DNA from: Aquimarina pacifica
GTDB lineage: Bacteria; Bacteroidota; Bacteroidia; Flavobacteriales; Flavobacteriaceae
Direction of reading: 5' to 3'
Length of the DNA: 64,000 nt
Assembly (NCBI RefSeq): GCF_000520955.1
Contig: NZ_JACC01000007.1
Location: 1-64,000 of the forward strand
Shown here one piece after another: positions 27,033 to 36,034 of this stretch (position 1 is its first letter; every line of letters begins with the position of its first letter). The position numbers were made by a program, and so were the translations under genes. The notes under the pieces were generated by a model that worked only from the letters and a program-made list of their open reading frames with translations, had not been told where the DNA came from and did not search any database.

Positions 27033-30000
27033 ATGAAACAATATATAAACCATTTTTTACTCCTATTCCTTCTCTTTCCTTTATTAGGAAATGCACAGGT
27101 ATTTCCGGTACAGGTGACTCCTCAAATGATTCCTCCATATAGTTTAAAACTATCTGAATATAGCACGTTAAATTCAGAAAAATTAATTCTTAATCTGATA
27201 TTATCAGATATAGCCGAACCGACTAGACAAGTACGACTAAAACTATATATCGAGAATAACGCTGGGTTATCGGTACAAAGTACAGATGTAGTCATTGGTG
27301 CTAATCCTATTTTTATTGATGGTGGAGTTCCTTTGAGGTTGAGTAATAGCGATCTGCAATCCTATTTTTTATTAGAAAATTTAGTCGGAATCACTCCCCA
27401 ACAATATAGCAGTACGTTACCAGAAGGGTTGTATCGATTTTGTTTTGAGGTATACGATGTTTTATCAGGCCTACGAATATCTCGAAAAAGTTGTGCCACG
27501 GCTTATTTGGTCCTAAATGACCCTCCGTTTTTAAACATACCTTTAGAAGGAGAATATGTTTCATTCAAAGACCCACAAAATATTATTTTTCAGTGGACTC
27601 CTCGTCACCTCAACGCAACAAATGTATCCTATGAGTTTACGTTAACCGAACTATGGGACAACCAAATGGATCCTCAAGCTGCATTTTTGGCAAGTCAACC
27701 TCTATTTCAGACCACCACATTTGCAACGACTCTATTGTATGGCCCTACAGAAACTCCCTTATTAGAAGATAAAATGTACGGATGGCGTGTGCGAGCTATG
27801 GTAAATGGAGGAATCAGCGAAACCTCAGTATTCAAAAATGACGGCTATAGCGAAATTTATTACTTTACCTATACCGGTGATTGCCCAGAACCCGAACAAA
27901 TTATATCTGAAGCTTCTGACACCACTACCGAAAAAATATATTGGCAAGGTGTAAACCATATCCAATACGATGTACAATACAGAAAAAAAGGAAACACAGG
28001 AACCAATAACTGGTTTAATGGTGGGACAATTAATGAATATACTACAATTTATAATCTAGAACCAAACACTTCTTATGAGTTCAGAGTAGGCGGACAGTGT
28101 ATCGAAAACGGACCTTACACATATTCACAGATTTACGAATTCACTACAATACATCCAGAAGATGATGAAACGATGTATAATTGTGGGATCACACCAGAAA
28201 TTGTTATTGCCAATCAAGATCCATTGCAACAGTTAGTGGCAAATGAAACCTTTATGGCAGGGGATTTCCCGGTGACAGTAAAAGAAGTTACCTCTGGTAA
28301 TGGTAGCTACGAAATGTTTGACCCAGAAAAAGAAAATACTAACCAAGAATTAGAAACCCCAGTAAATGAGCTTTCAGAAACTTCATTTGGGTCACAAGAC
28401 AAAACATATTCGGGTTGGGGGTTTATTGAAGTAAAATATCTCAATGACACCCGAATTAAGGTAAGTTTTGAAAATATAAAAATCAATACCGATTATCAAC
28501 TCATCGATGGTGTTGTAAAAACCGATTATGACAAGAATTGGGGTGGTTTGGTTTCTGTTGATGAAGTATTAGAACCTTTTGAAGGGGACAATGACCTTAG
28601 AAATATTGATCTCGACTACGATATCACCATAGAAAATATCAGTATTGCTGATGATGGTAGTATTGTCATCACACATCCCACAAGTGGTGCGACTACAGAA
28701 TATACAGGTGGTGACGACACAATAATTATGGATACCAATGTAGATGGAACCAGAGATATTTTTCATGTAGATGCAGATGGCAATATACGAGAAGGTGGAC
28801 AAATGGCTCCTGGCGGAGGCATTAGTCCAGAGAACACCTCGGGGATTACAAGTAACGGAGAAGTTACAGCATTAACCGCCGAAGGAATCAAAGTTGAATT
28901 CTTAGAGTATACAGATTACACCTATGGTTTTGATCAGATTCCTAGTAAAGAAGCTAGTACTCTTGCCAAATATTATGATCAAATTAAAGATACACAAGGT
29001 AATCCTTATAACATCATAAACAAATCCGTAGGCAATGGCGATACAGATATCATCAGAGCCCGAGTTACGATCACAGATGCTAGCCTTTCAATGAATAATT
29101 TAGTCATTAAAACGCTACATGGTGAAAATATAGACTATCAAATCACCGGAGACAACGAAATTACCCTTAACCTAAAAGGCTATTACTCTTTTGAGCATGA
29201 AAATATTTATGCAACCCTACAACCTGAAGTAAATAATACAGATAAGCAAACCATTGCAGGGGTTTTTTCTCAATGGCATTTAGCCAATAAAGATGTGAAT
29301 CTAACAGTGGTAAATGTTAACGGAGCAGACCTACCAAGTGCATCCGCACTACAATCACAAATCAATAGTATCTATAAGCAAGCGTCAGTAACATTTAATG
29401 TTTCTATTGAAAATATGAGCTTTTCAAAAAGCCAAATCGGTGTAGGTGATGGTAGTATCTTATCTAATAATTATACTGCAGATCAAAGCGAGATTATTGC
29501 ACAATATAAACAACTACAATCCACCAATCCAAAATCATATTATGTTTTTGTATTTGGCAATTCGACCAAACCGAGTAAAAATATTGCAGGTTTTATGCCG
29601 CTAAAACGACAATTTGGCTTTGTCTTTTCTAGTAATTTATCTGATCAAACCGAAGGAAAAAGTTCTTTAGTGGGTACACTTGCACATGAATTAGGACATG
29701 GGGCATTTGCGCTAGAACATCCCTTTAGTAAATTAGGCACAACGCAAGGCAATACCGATTGGTTACAAGATTATGGTAATGGTACAAGATTATCCCACCT
29801 AGACTGGGCTCAGATTCATAACCCAGAGTTTAGGTTGTACTTATTTCAGGATAGTGAGGATGCGAGTTTGACACTTTCATTTCTTAATCCCAATTGGCAT
29901 CCATTTACCTACACAGGAGAAGGTTCAGTGGTGTTTACAGAAACTATACCACAGCAAAGGAATGGGGCCGTCTATGCTATTAAACACAAAAATAAATTGT

Positions 30001-32513
30001 ATGAATGGGTAGCCAATGAGTATAACATACTTAACGGAGCCTACATAAATAATGGGGAACCTTTATCGAATGAATTTATTAAAGAAGCAGAATATTCAGG
30101 CAATGATATTCCTGTTCAATTATATTGGAATAAAGGAGATTGTACAAAAAATGAAATCTACGCAACTACCTTTCTTTTTATTGAAAATTACATCGACCAA
30201 CTTGATTTAAGCAACGGTGTAGATGGGTTAAATTCGGAAGAAAAAGAAAACATTGTTTTCATCGGAACTGCAGGATGCCCTACAAATGCCAATTGTGGCA
30301 ATATAGTATTGACAGACCTACAACCCGAAATAAACGAATTAATTGCGATCAGTCATGCCATTAATACCACGCCAATAGCAAATATTGAAACAAAAGTAAC
30401 GGATCTAAGTATTTGTGGACTTAAAGAGTTAGAGTATACAATTGTGCAAACGTTGCTTATTACAATAATGGCTCAAGAGACTTATACAGATAAAACTGAA
30501 AGAGCAATTGTAAAGTTGATGGAATGTATTCCTGATAATAAGAGTATTGATTTTTATAACACCCTCAAACAAACCAATGATCGCAAAGTGCTGACTAATG
30601 CTATCCAAAAAACAAACAACGTAGCATTTACAGAGTTTTCAGAAGGAGAATTCAGCAGTTTTATAAACATATTAGCAGAGATGGTTGTACAATCAGAGAG
30701 TGACACCGAAAAATGGTTCGTTCTAAATACGCTTATCAAAAATAAGTTTAACAACTTAGAAGAAGAAACTACACCATTAGGACTGCAAACTATAATAGCG
30801 TCACTTAAAGCTATGCAAGGAGAAGAAAACCAGGTAAAAGTGTCCCGAACATTTACCTTATTTATTGATATGCTCAAAGATTCTTATATAACAAATACTC
30901 TTAGTGACTTTAAATTAATATTAGACATTGCCAGTATTCGACATGAAAACAGAGAATTATTTAGACTATTTACCATCTCAGATTTTATAACACTTATTAA
31001 AAATCCTAATTACGTCCACCTAGGTTATACAACTCCTTCTGTAGAAAAGACGCAGGATTTGCAAATATCTTCAAAAGAAATCTCCTGGATATTACCCTAT
31101 TTAAATTTTGAAACTTTTGAAAGTTATAATGAAGAAAGACCATGGGCTGAAGGTGAATATATTCTTGAAGATGACTATTTACAAAACAATTGTCCTTGGT
31201 ATCGATATATGATCACTAATGATATTAATAAAAGTTTTTGGGATGCTAACCCTCAAGAATTTCTAACAATTTTCCATGAACAATTATTGTATTATTTGAA
31301 TTTGGGAACAGAAAGTAATGCTGAGTTTTGGGCTAGAACAGTAACGGTAAACTGTGACAATATTGATAAGGTAATTAGACATATTAATTTAAATGAGAAT
31401 ACGGAGTCATTGGGAGTTGTAAGTGAAGAAACTAGATTTTCATTTATACAAGCGTATTTTGATCCGGAGTGTACTTATTTTGAAACAGCAGGTACTGATA
31501 CAACTACAAATGATTTAGAAGGAGTGGGTAATAGTCTAATGAAAGTTTTAAGTAGTTTTTCCCCATCTGATCCTGCAATTATAGAACTTCTAGAAATTAT
31601 CGGTTTAGAAAAAATAGATGATAGATTAAGAAATACTCAATTCGAAGAATTTGTTGTTTGGCTCGGCACACAAATTATAGCTTCTGATAGTGGACTCCCA
31701 TTAGAGAAATCAAATGTAACCCTAAGTAAATCTGGAGATATCGTTACAGCTAACCCTATGAATTTGTTACAACTAGAAGCAAACATCTTTCAAAGACAAA
31801 ACTTTAGTGGGAATTTAGTTGGAAATAAAATCTTAATAAATGGAACTCCCAAAGCCTATAATCAAATAGTGGCTGTTCATGTTCTTGGTAGTTTTACTTT
31901 TTTAGACCAAGAATATAGACATGGAGATATCCTACTCATTCCTCTTATACAGGCTTATGCTATGAGCGAAAGTAATCAACGCATAGTCCGATGGAATTCG
32001 GCCTTTTTAGCAGCAGATGTAGTCTCATTTGCAATACCCTTTGTGGGGGGTGGTATTCGGGTATTTAGAGTAGCGGGTTATTATGCAACAAAAGTCATTA
32101 TGGCAAGTGATATTGTTGCATCTGCGGCCAGTGCTTTAGTAACAGCTTTAAACGCAGATAGTATTGATGCTGACCTCAGGTTTAGAATACAAATGGCAGC
32201 AATAGCAACTTCTATACCTGGTTTTTTTACAAAAATGCCAGATACCGATGTACTAAGATCTTTACGAAGTAATATCGATACAGACCTCAATGATTTGGCC
32301 AGAACAGGAGGCATCAGTTCGGAAGCTGCAACTATTCTTAAGAAATCCTATGGAGGAAGTATGACAAAAATCCCTGGTGTACCAGACGAATTAGAAGCCG
32401 CATTCAGAGCTGATTTTCCAAATCTTAGTAGAGCCGATGAGTTGGATGCTGATTTTTTTAACGGATGGGTAACATATAGGAGAAACCACCCTGACACAAA
32501 TATTTGCAATTAA
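27033..32513 (+). CDS. TANFOR-domain giant protein with metallopeptidase and pre-toxin regions
   Basis: 1826 residues. Signal peptide 1-21 (LGNAQ). Residues ~22-280 match the TANFOR (B_forsyth_147) pattern: FPVQVTPQMIPPYSLKLSEY, IDGGVPLRLSNSDLQSYF, RFCFEVYDVLSGLRIS, IFQWTPRH. A fibronectin-III domain lies at ~283-372. Near residues 880-900, GTLAHELGHGAFALEHPF is a zinc-peptidase HExxH with a further His seven residues on, as in Bacteroidota toxin-carrier proteins. A long helical region ends in a hydrophobic stretch (~1650-1720, AFLAADVVSFAIPFVGGG) and a segment (SLRSNIDTDLNDLARTGGIS) typical of the pre-toxin zone of polymorphic toxins. It then stops, and the next gene encodes a nuclease with its own signal. 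The peptidase may release an effector or process itself; this is inference. No T9SS tail. Confidence 0.88.
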   Translation: MKQYINHFLLLFLLFPLLGNAQVFPVQVTPQMIPPYSLKLSEYSTLNSEKLILNLILSDIAEPTRQVRLKLYIENNAGLSVQSTDVVIGANPIFIDGGVPLRLSNSDLQSYFLLENLVGITPQQYSSTLPEGLYRFCFEVYDVLSGLRISRKSCATAYLVLNDPPFLNIPLEGEYVSFKDPQNIIFQWTPRHLNATNVSYEFTLTELWDNQMDPQAAFLASQPLFQTTTFATTLLYGPTETPLLEDKMYGWRVRAMVNGGISETSVFKNDGYSEIYYFTYTGDCPEPEQIISEASDTTTEKIYWQGVNHIQYDVQYRKKGNTGTNNWFNGGTINEYTTIYNLEPNTSYEFRVGGQCIENGPYTYSQIYEFTTIHPEDDETMYNCGITPEIVIANQDPLQQLVANETFMAGDFPVTVKEVTSGNGSYEMFDPEKENTNQELETPVNELSETSFGSQDKTYSGWGFIEVKYLNDTRIKVSFENIKINTDYQLIDGVVKTDYDKNWGGLVSVDEVLEPFEGDNDLRNIDLDYDITIENISIADDGSIVITHPTSGATTEYTGGDDTIIMDTNVDGTRDIFHVDADGNIREGGQMAPGGGISPENTSGITSNGEVTALTAEGIKVEFLEYTDYTYGFDQIPSKEASTLAKYYDQIKDTQGNPYNIINKSVGNGDTDIIRARVTITDASLSMNNLVIKTLHGENIDYQITGDNEITLNLKGYYSFEHENIYATLQPEVNNTDKQTIAGVFSQWHLANKDVNLTVVNVNGADLPSASALQSQINSIYKQASVTFNVSIENMSFSKSQIGVGDGSILSNNYTADQSEIIAQYKQLQSTNPKSYYVFVFGNSTKPSKNIAGFMPLKRQFGFVFSSNLSDQTEGKSSLVGTLAHELGHGAFALEHPFSKLGTTQGNTDWLQDYGNGTRLSHLDWAQIHNPEFRLYLFQDSEDASLTLSFLNPNWHPFTYTGEGSVVFTETIPQQRNGAVYAIKHKNKLYEWVANEYNILNGAYINNGEPLSNEFIKEAEYSGNDIPVQLYWNKGDCTKNEIYATTFLFIENYIDQLDLSNGVDGLNSEEKENIVFIGTAGCPTNANCGNIVLTDLQPEINELIAISHAINTTPIANIETKVTDLSICGLKELEYTIVQTLLITIMAQETYTDKTERAIVKLMECIPDNKSIDFYNTLKQTNDRKVLTNAIQKTNNVAFTEFSEGEFSSFINILAEMVVQSESDTEKWFVLNTLIKNKFNNLEEETTPLGLQTIIASLKAMQGEENQVKVSRTFTLFIDMLKDSYITNTLSDFKLILDIASIRHENRELFRLFTISDFITLIKNPNYVHLGYTTPSVEKTQDLQISSKEISWILPYLNFETFESYNEERPWAEGEYILEDDYLQNNCPWYRYMITNDINKSFWDANPQEFLTIFHEQLLYYLNLGTESNAEFWARTVTVNCDNIDKVIRHINLNENTESLGVVSEETRFSFIQAYFDPECTYFETAGTDTTTNDLEGVGNSLMKVLSSFSPSDPAIIELLEIIGLEKIDDRLRNTQFEEFVVWLGTQIIASDSGLPLEKSNVTLSKSGDIVTANPMNLLQLEANIFQRQNFSGNLVGNKILINGTPKAYNQIVAVHVLGSFTFLDQEYRHGDILLIPLIQAYAMSESNQRIVRWNSAFLAADVVSFAIPFVGGGIRVFRVAGYYATKVIMASDIVASAASALVTALNADSIDADLRFRIQMAAIATSIPGFFTKMPDTDVLRSLRSNIDTDLNDLARTGGISSEAATILKKSYGGSMTKIPGVPDELEAAFRADFPNLSRADELDADFFNGWVTYRRNHPDTNICN

Positions 32514-32526
32514 ATAGAAAAAAATT

Positions 32527-33570
32527 ATGTGGAATAAAATTCGAAGCTATACCGTCTTACTACTCTTAGTTTTTGGGATTAATCAAGGAATTGCCTGCGG
32601 AGATTGCTGGATTACAAGGCTAGAAAATATTTTTGAAGCCTCAGGGAATACGGGATTCAAAAATTTTATTAGAAACGATAGTGATGGTTTTGCAAAGTTT
32701 GAAAATCTCTATAAAGCTGTTGGTTCAAACAGAATTGATGAACTTTTAGATAGTAAAGTTCTAAATCTTTTCTACAGGTTAGATGATATCGCAAAAACTA
32801 GATTGACTAATGAATTGGATGATTTAGAACTATTACTATTTGCTGATGATTTTGTAGATGCTTCAAGCTCGGTTCTTAGACAGTTTAGCGGCACTAATAC
32901 TAAAATCATTCGTAGCTGGAATGATTTTAATAAAATCGGACCAGAATTAGGAGGTATACAACGTGGGCATCAGATAAGAAAGAATATCGACTTTCTAGAA
33001 AAATATAGTGAATTAACTGAAGTAAAAAGAAATAAACTTTTTCAATATTTTTCTAACCAAGTAACTCCAGAAAGGAAAAAAGGGTTGATCAATTATACTC
33101 ACACAAAAAACATCGAAGGTATTGGGCAAGTAACAATAAGATATGACGAATATGGTTTACCCAAATTTGAGGATTGGATTCCGGATGGCTCCTCAAGCAA
33201 ATTTATTTACACTTCGGATAATTTGGGACGAAGTACTGATTTTAGTAATGCAAATAAGTTTGTTGCAGAAAAATTTGGCTATTCTGGAAGTTTCGGTTCA
33301 AATCAAAACATCAGATTGATAGATAACGATGGTACTATATTTGAATGGTCAACGGGTTCACAAAATTTCCATCTTACTAGACCAGGTGGAGAAAGAATTA
33401 AATATACCTGGCATCATCATCAGGATGGAAGAACATTAATGCCTGTACAATCAAGAGTTCACAGCCCCGGAGAAGGAGGGTTTAATCACTCTGGCGGCGA
33501 AGGAGTATTAAAACCATTAATAAATGAAGGAATTGATTTAAGAGGTTTTTTTGAGTCTCCGATATTTTAG
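32527..33570 (+). CDS. Secreted WHH-family (HNH/EndoVII-like) nuclease effector
   Basis: 347 residues. Signal peptide MWNKIRSYTVLLLLVFGINQ, then GIAC-GDCW; the Cys could be a lipidation site, but the lipobox is poor. Residues ~30-190 are helical with no family recognised. From ~195, QVTIRYDEYGLPKFEDWIP leads through NLGRSTDFSNANKFV to YTWHHHQDGRTLMPV (~293-307) and VHSPGEGGFNHSGG. This is the characteristic order of the WHH subgroup of the HNH/Endonuclease VII superfamily, a common C-terminal warhead of polymorphic toxins. The catalytic WHH and the downstream His residues are present. It starts 13 bp after the TANFOR gene. No immunity-sized gene follows. Predicted to cut nucleic acid outside the cell or in a target cell. 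Confidence 0.85.
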   Translation: MWNKIRSYTVLLLLVFGINQGIACGDCWITRLENIFEASGNTGFKNFIRNDSDGFAKFENLYKAVGSNRIDELLDSKVLNLFYRLDDIAKTRLTNELDDLELLLFADDFVDASSSVLRQFSGTNTKIIRSWNDFNKIGPELGGIQRGHQIRKNIDFLEKYSELTEVKRNKLFQYFSNQVTPERKKGLINYTHTKNIEGIGQVTIRYDEYGLPKFEDWIPDGSSSKFIYTSDNLGRSTDFSNANKFVAEKFGYSGSFGSNQNIRLIDNDGTIFEWSTGSQNFHLTRPGGERIKYTWHHHQDGRTLMPVQSRVHSPGEGGFNHSGGEGVLKPLINEGIDLRGFFESPIF

Positions 33571-33654
33571 AACAAAAAACATACAACCGAGTATCCTCTT
33601 TTCAAAACTATACATACATCCCCAACCATACAAATTAAACAAGAAAAACACCCA

Positions 33655-36030
33655 TTGCACAAGCTAGCATACATACTCATGCTCTTATCTACTATTGCCC
33701 ATTCGCAATCATTAGACTATGAAACGATTGCCAAAAGCAAGCCAATCAAAGTCATTGGACAAGTATCTGCCAATGGGATTTATTATAACTCTGATATCAA
33801 TACAAGCAGAGCACCATTCACCTATTTTCTACAAGGTATACTTAATGTCAATATCTATAGTTTTTCTATCCCCATTTCGTATAGTTATTCTAATCAAGGA
33901 GAAAATATAGAATATCAATTGCCTTTTAACTTTAATCGCATCAGTCTTCATCCCAAATATAAATGGGTAACTGGGCATATCGGTACGGTGAATATGACCT
34001 TCTCCCCATACACCCTAAGTGGACATCAGTTTACAGGTGGTGGTGTCGATCTTACACCACCAGGTCCATTAAAAATTAGTGCTATGGCAGGGCGATTACT
34101 CAAAGCTACAGAAGATGATGACGATGCACGTACCATACCGGCTTATAATCGTATGGGATACGGAATCAAAACAGCATACCAAAAAGAACGGTACAAAATA
34201 GGGGTAATCGGCTTCTACGCCAAAGATGATCAATTTTCTATCGATTCTGTGCCAGAGGCAAAGGAGGTACTACCCAAAGAAAATTTGGTAGTAAGTCTAG
34301 AAGGAGAAGTAAAATTAGGATCAAGCTTTAATCTGCAAACAGAATATGCGACAACTGCTATTACTCAAGATATCAGATCAGAAGAGGTCCCTAATGACGG
34401 ATTATCTCTACTAGGACAAGTATTCAATACTCGTGCTTCTACAGAATATTACAATGCCTTAAAAGCGCGATTAGGTTATGCTGTTGGGAGTATCAATATG
34501 GGGGTAAGCTACGAACGTATCGATCCTGGCTATGAAACCTTGGGAGCCTATTTTTTTAATAATGATTTTGAGAATATCGTACTCGATGCTTCTAATACAT
34601 TTTTTAAAAACAAACTCACTCTGGCTATTAATATAGGATATCAACGTGATGATTTGGATAATCTAAAAGCCAATAATACAAGCCGTACAGTAGGTTCTCT
34701 CAATGCAACCTTTGCAGCATCAGAAAGACTCAATATTACAGGGGGCTATTCTAATTTCAGTACATTTACCAACATCAAACCAAATCAATTTGATGAGATT
34801 AACGATGCTGATCTCTTAGATGAACAAATAGAAGATCTGGACTATAGACAATTATCGCAAACCGCTACCCTAACACTTAATTATATACTTTCTAAAAAAG
34901 AAAAATCTAGGCAAAACTTAATGACTAATTACTCCCTAAACGACGTATTCAATGAACAAGGTGGTGTAGTACGCCTGGGAGATGCTTCTACTTTTCATAA
35001 CATCAATATATCACATACTATTGATTTCTTAGAACGTAATCTAAATATTAGCACAGCAATCAATGCTACATATAACACCATAGGAAGAGAAGAATCTACC
35101 ACTTGGGGACCTACACTAAGTTTAGGAAAACGGTATTTTGATAAAACTCTTAATACAAGGCTTTCTTTAGGTTATAATGGTGCCACTAGTGCAACATCAA
35201 ATACCCAGGTTATCAACTTTAGAGGAGCTATTACCTATACCTTAAAAAAACAACATAACTTTAACCTTAATGCAATACAGGTATTTAGAAATACAGACAA
35301 TACAGGTTCATTAAGCGAATTTACAGCTACTTTTGGGTACAACTATGCCTTTGGACTAAAGAAACCTAAACTTAACTTTAAAAAGAAGCAAAAAAAACCA
35401 AAAGAAGCTAATGACTCTATCAAAATTCAATACAAAAAATATCGATATGAAGGAATCCCAAAGGCAATAACACCGCAGTTATTAGAACTTCCTCAAAAAG
35501 AAGGGTTCGCTCATATTATCAGAGATAAAAAAGGAAGGCTAGTAGCACTAGGAGAACAACTAAGAGAAACTGAAGAAAAAGACAAAAAAGTATACAAAGA
35601 AATAGCTCTTTCCTATTTAACAGAAATGGAAGATTATCTTGATTTTACCGACTTTTATAACAAGAAAATCCATGAAGCCTATCTCAAACTAGTTCAGGAA
35701 GCCCGAGACATTGATAGACAAATACGAGATGAATATACCGTACTAAGTGGTAAAATCAATAGTGCAAAAAAGAAAAACCCCGAGGATATAGAAAGACAGA
35801 CTATATTAGAAAAAAGATATGAGTCTCATAAAGAGCTGCTGCAGTCATTAATCAAATGGAATTTAAACCCTGTGGATATAGAAAATCCAGAAGGAACTAT
35901 CAAAACACTAAAAATGAAAAATGCCTCTAAAGTTTTTACAATGTTTCAGAACAAAAAATCAGACGCAACTATAATCAAATTTATAGAGATACGCCTAGCT
36001 GATTTATTTCATAATGTTCTTAAAGAATAG
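33655..36030 (+). CDS. Predicted outer-membrane beta-barrel with cytosol-like helical tail
   Basis: 791 residues from a TTG at 33655. That start gives a complete signal peptide (MHKLAYILMLLSTIAHSQ), while the next ATG (33679) would leave almost none, so TTG is preferred. Residues ~25-560 are amphipathic beta-strands alternating with charged turns and ending in aromatic residues (ATFGYNYAFGLKK), like a 20+ strand outer-membrane barrel. Residues ~565-791 are lysine/glutamate-rich helices (YLKLVQEARDIDRQIRDEY ... LLQSLIKWNLNPVDIENPEG), probably a periplasmic coiled-coil domain. It is the last gene of the cluster, converging on wzc with only four bases between the stop codons. It could be an anchor or export channel for the cluster's proteins; that role is inferred from position. 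Confidence 0.82.
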   Translation: MHKLAYILMLLSTIAHSQSLDYETIAKSKPIKVIGQVSANGIYYNSDINTSRAPFTYFLQGILNVNIYSFSIPISYSYSNQGENIEYQLPFNFNRISLHPKYKWVTGHIGTVNMTFSPYTLSGHQFTGGGVDLTPPGPLKISAMAGRLLKATEDDDDARTIPAYNRMGYGIKTAYQKERYKIGVIGFYAKDDQFSIDSVPEAKEVLPKENLVVSLEGEVKLGSSFNLQTEYATTAITQDIRSEEVPNDGLSLLGQVFNTRASTEYYNALKARLGYAVGSINMGVSYERIDPGYETLGAYFFNNDFENIVLDASNTFFKNKLTLAINIGYQRDDLDNLKANNTSRTVGSLNATFAASERLNITGGYSNFSTFTNIKPNQFDEINDADLLDEQIEDLDYRQLSQTATLTLNYILSKKEKSRQNLMTNYSLNDVFNEQGGVVRLGDASTFHNINISHTIDFLERNLNISTAINATYNTIGREESTTWGPTLSLGKRYFDKTLNTRLSLGYNGATSATSNTQVINFRGAITYTLKKQHNFNLNAIQVFRNTDNTGSLSEFTATFGYNYAFGLKKPKLNFKKKQKKPKEANDSIKIQYKKYRYEGIPKAITPQLLELPQKEGFAHIIRDKKGRLVALGEQLRETEEKDKKVYKEIALSYLTEMEDYLDFTDFYNKKIHEAYLKLVQEARDIDRQIRDEYTVLSGKINSAKKKNPEDIERQTILEKRYESHKELLQSLIKWNLNPVDIENPEGTIKTLKMKNASKVFTMFQNKKSDATIIKFIEIRLADLFHNVLKE

Positions 36031-36034
36031 GGGT

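Noticed and set aside
32527..32610. Lipoprotein signal on the WHH nuclease
   Set aside because: The sequence before the Cys (GIAC) lacks the Leu/Val at -3 usual in a lipobox; an ordinary signal peptide is preferred, though not certain.
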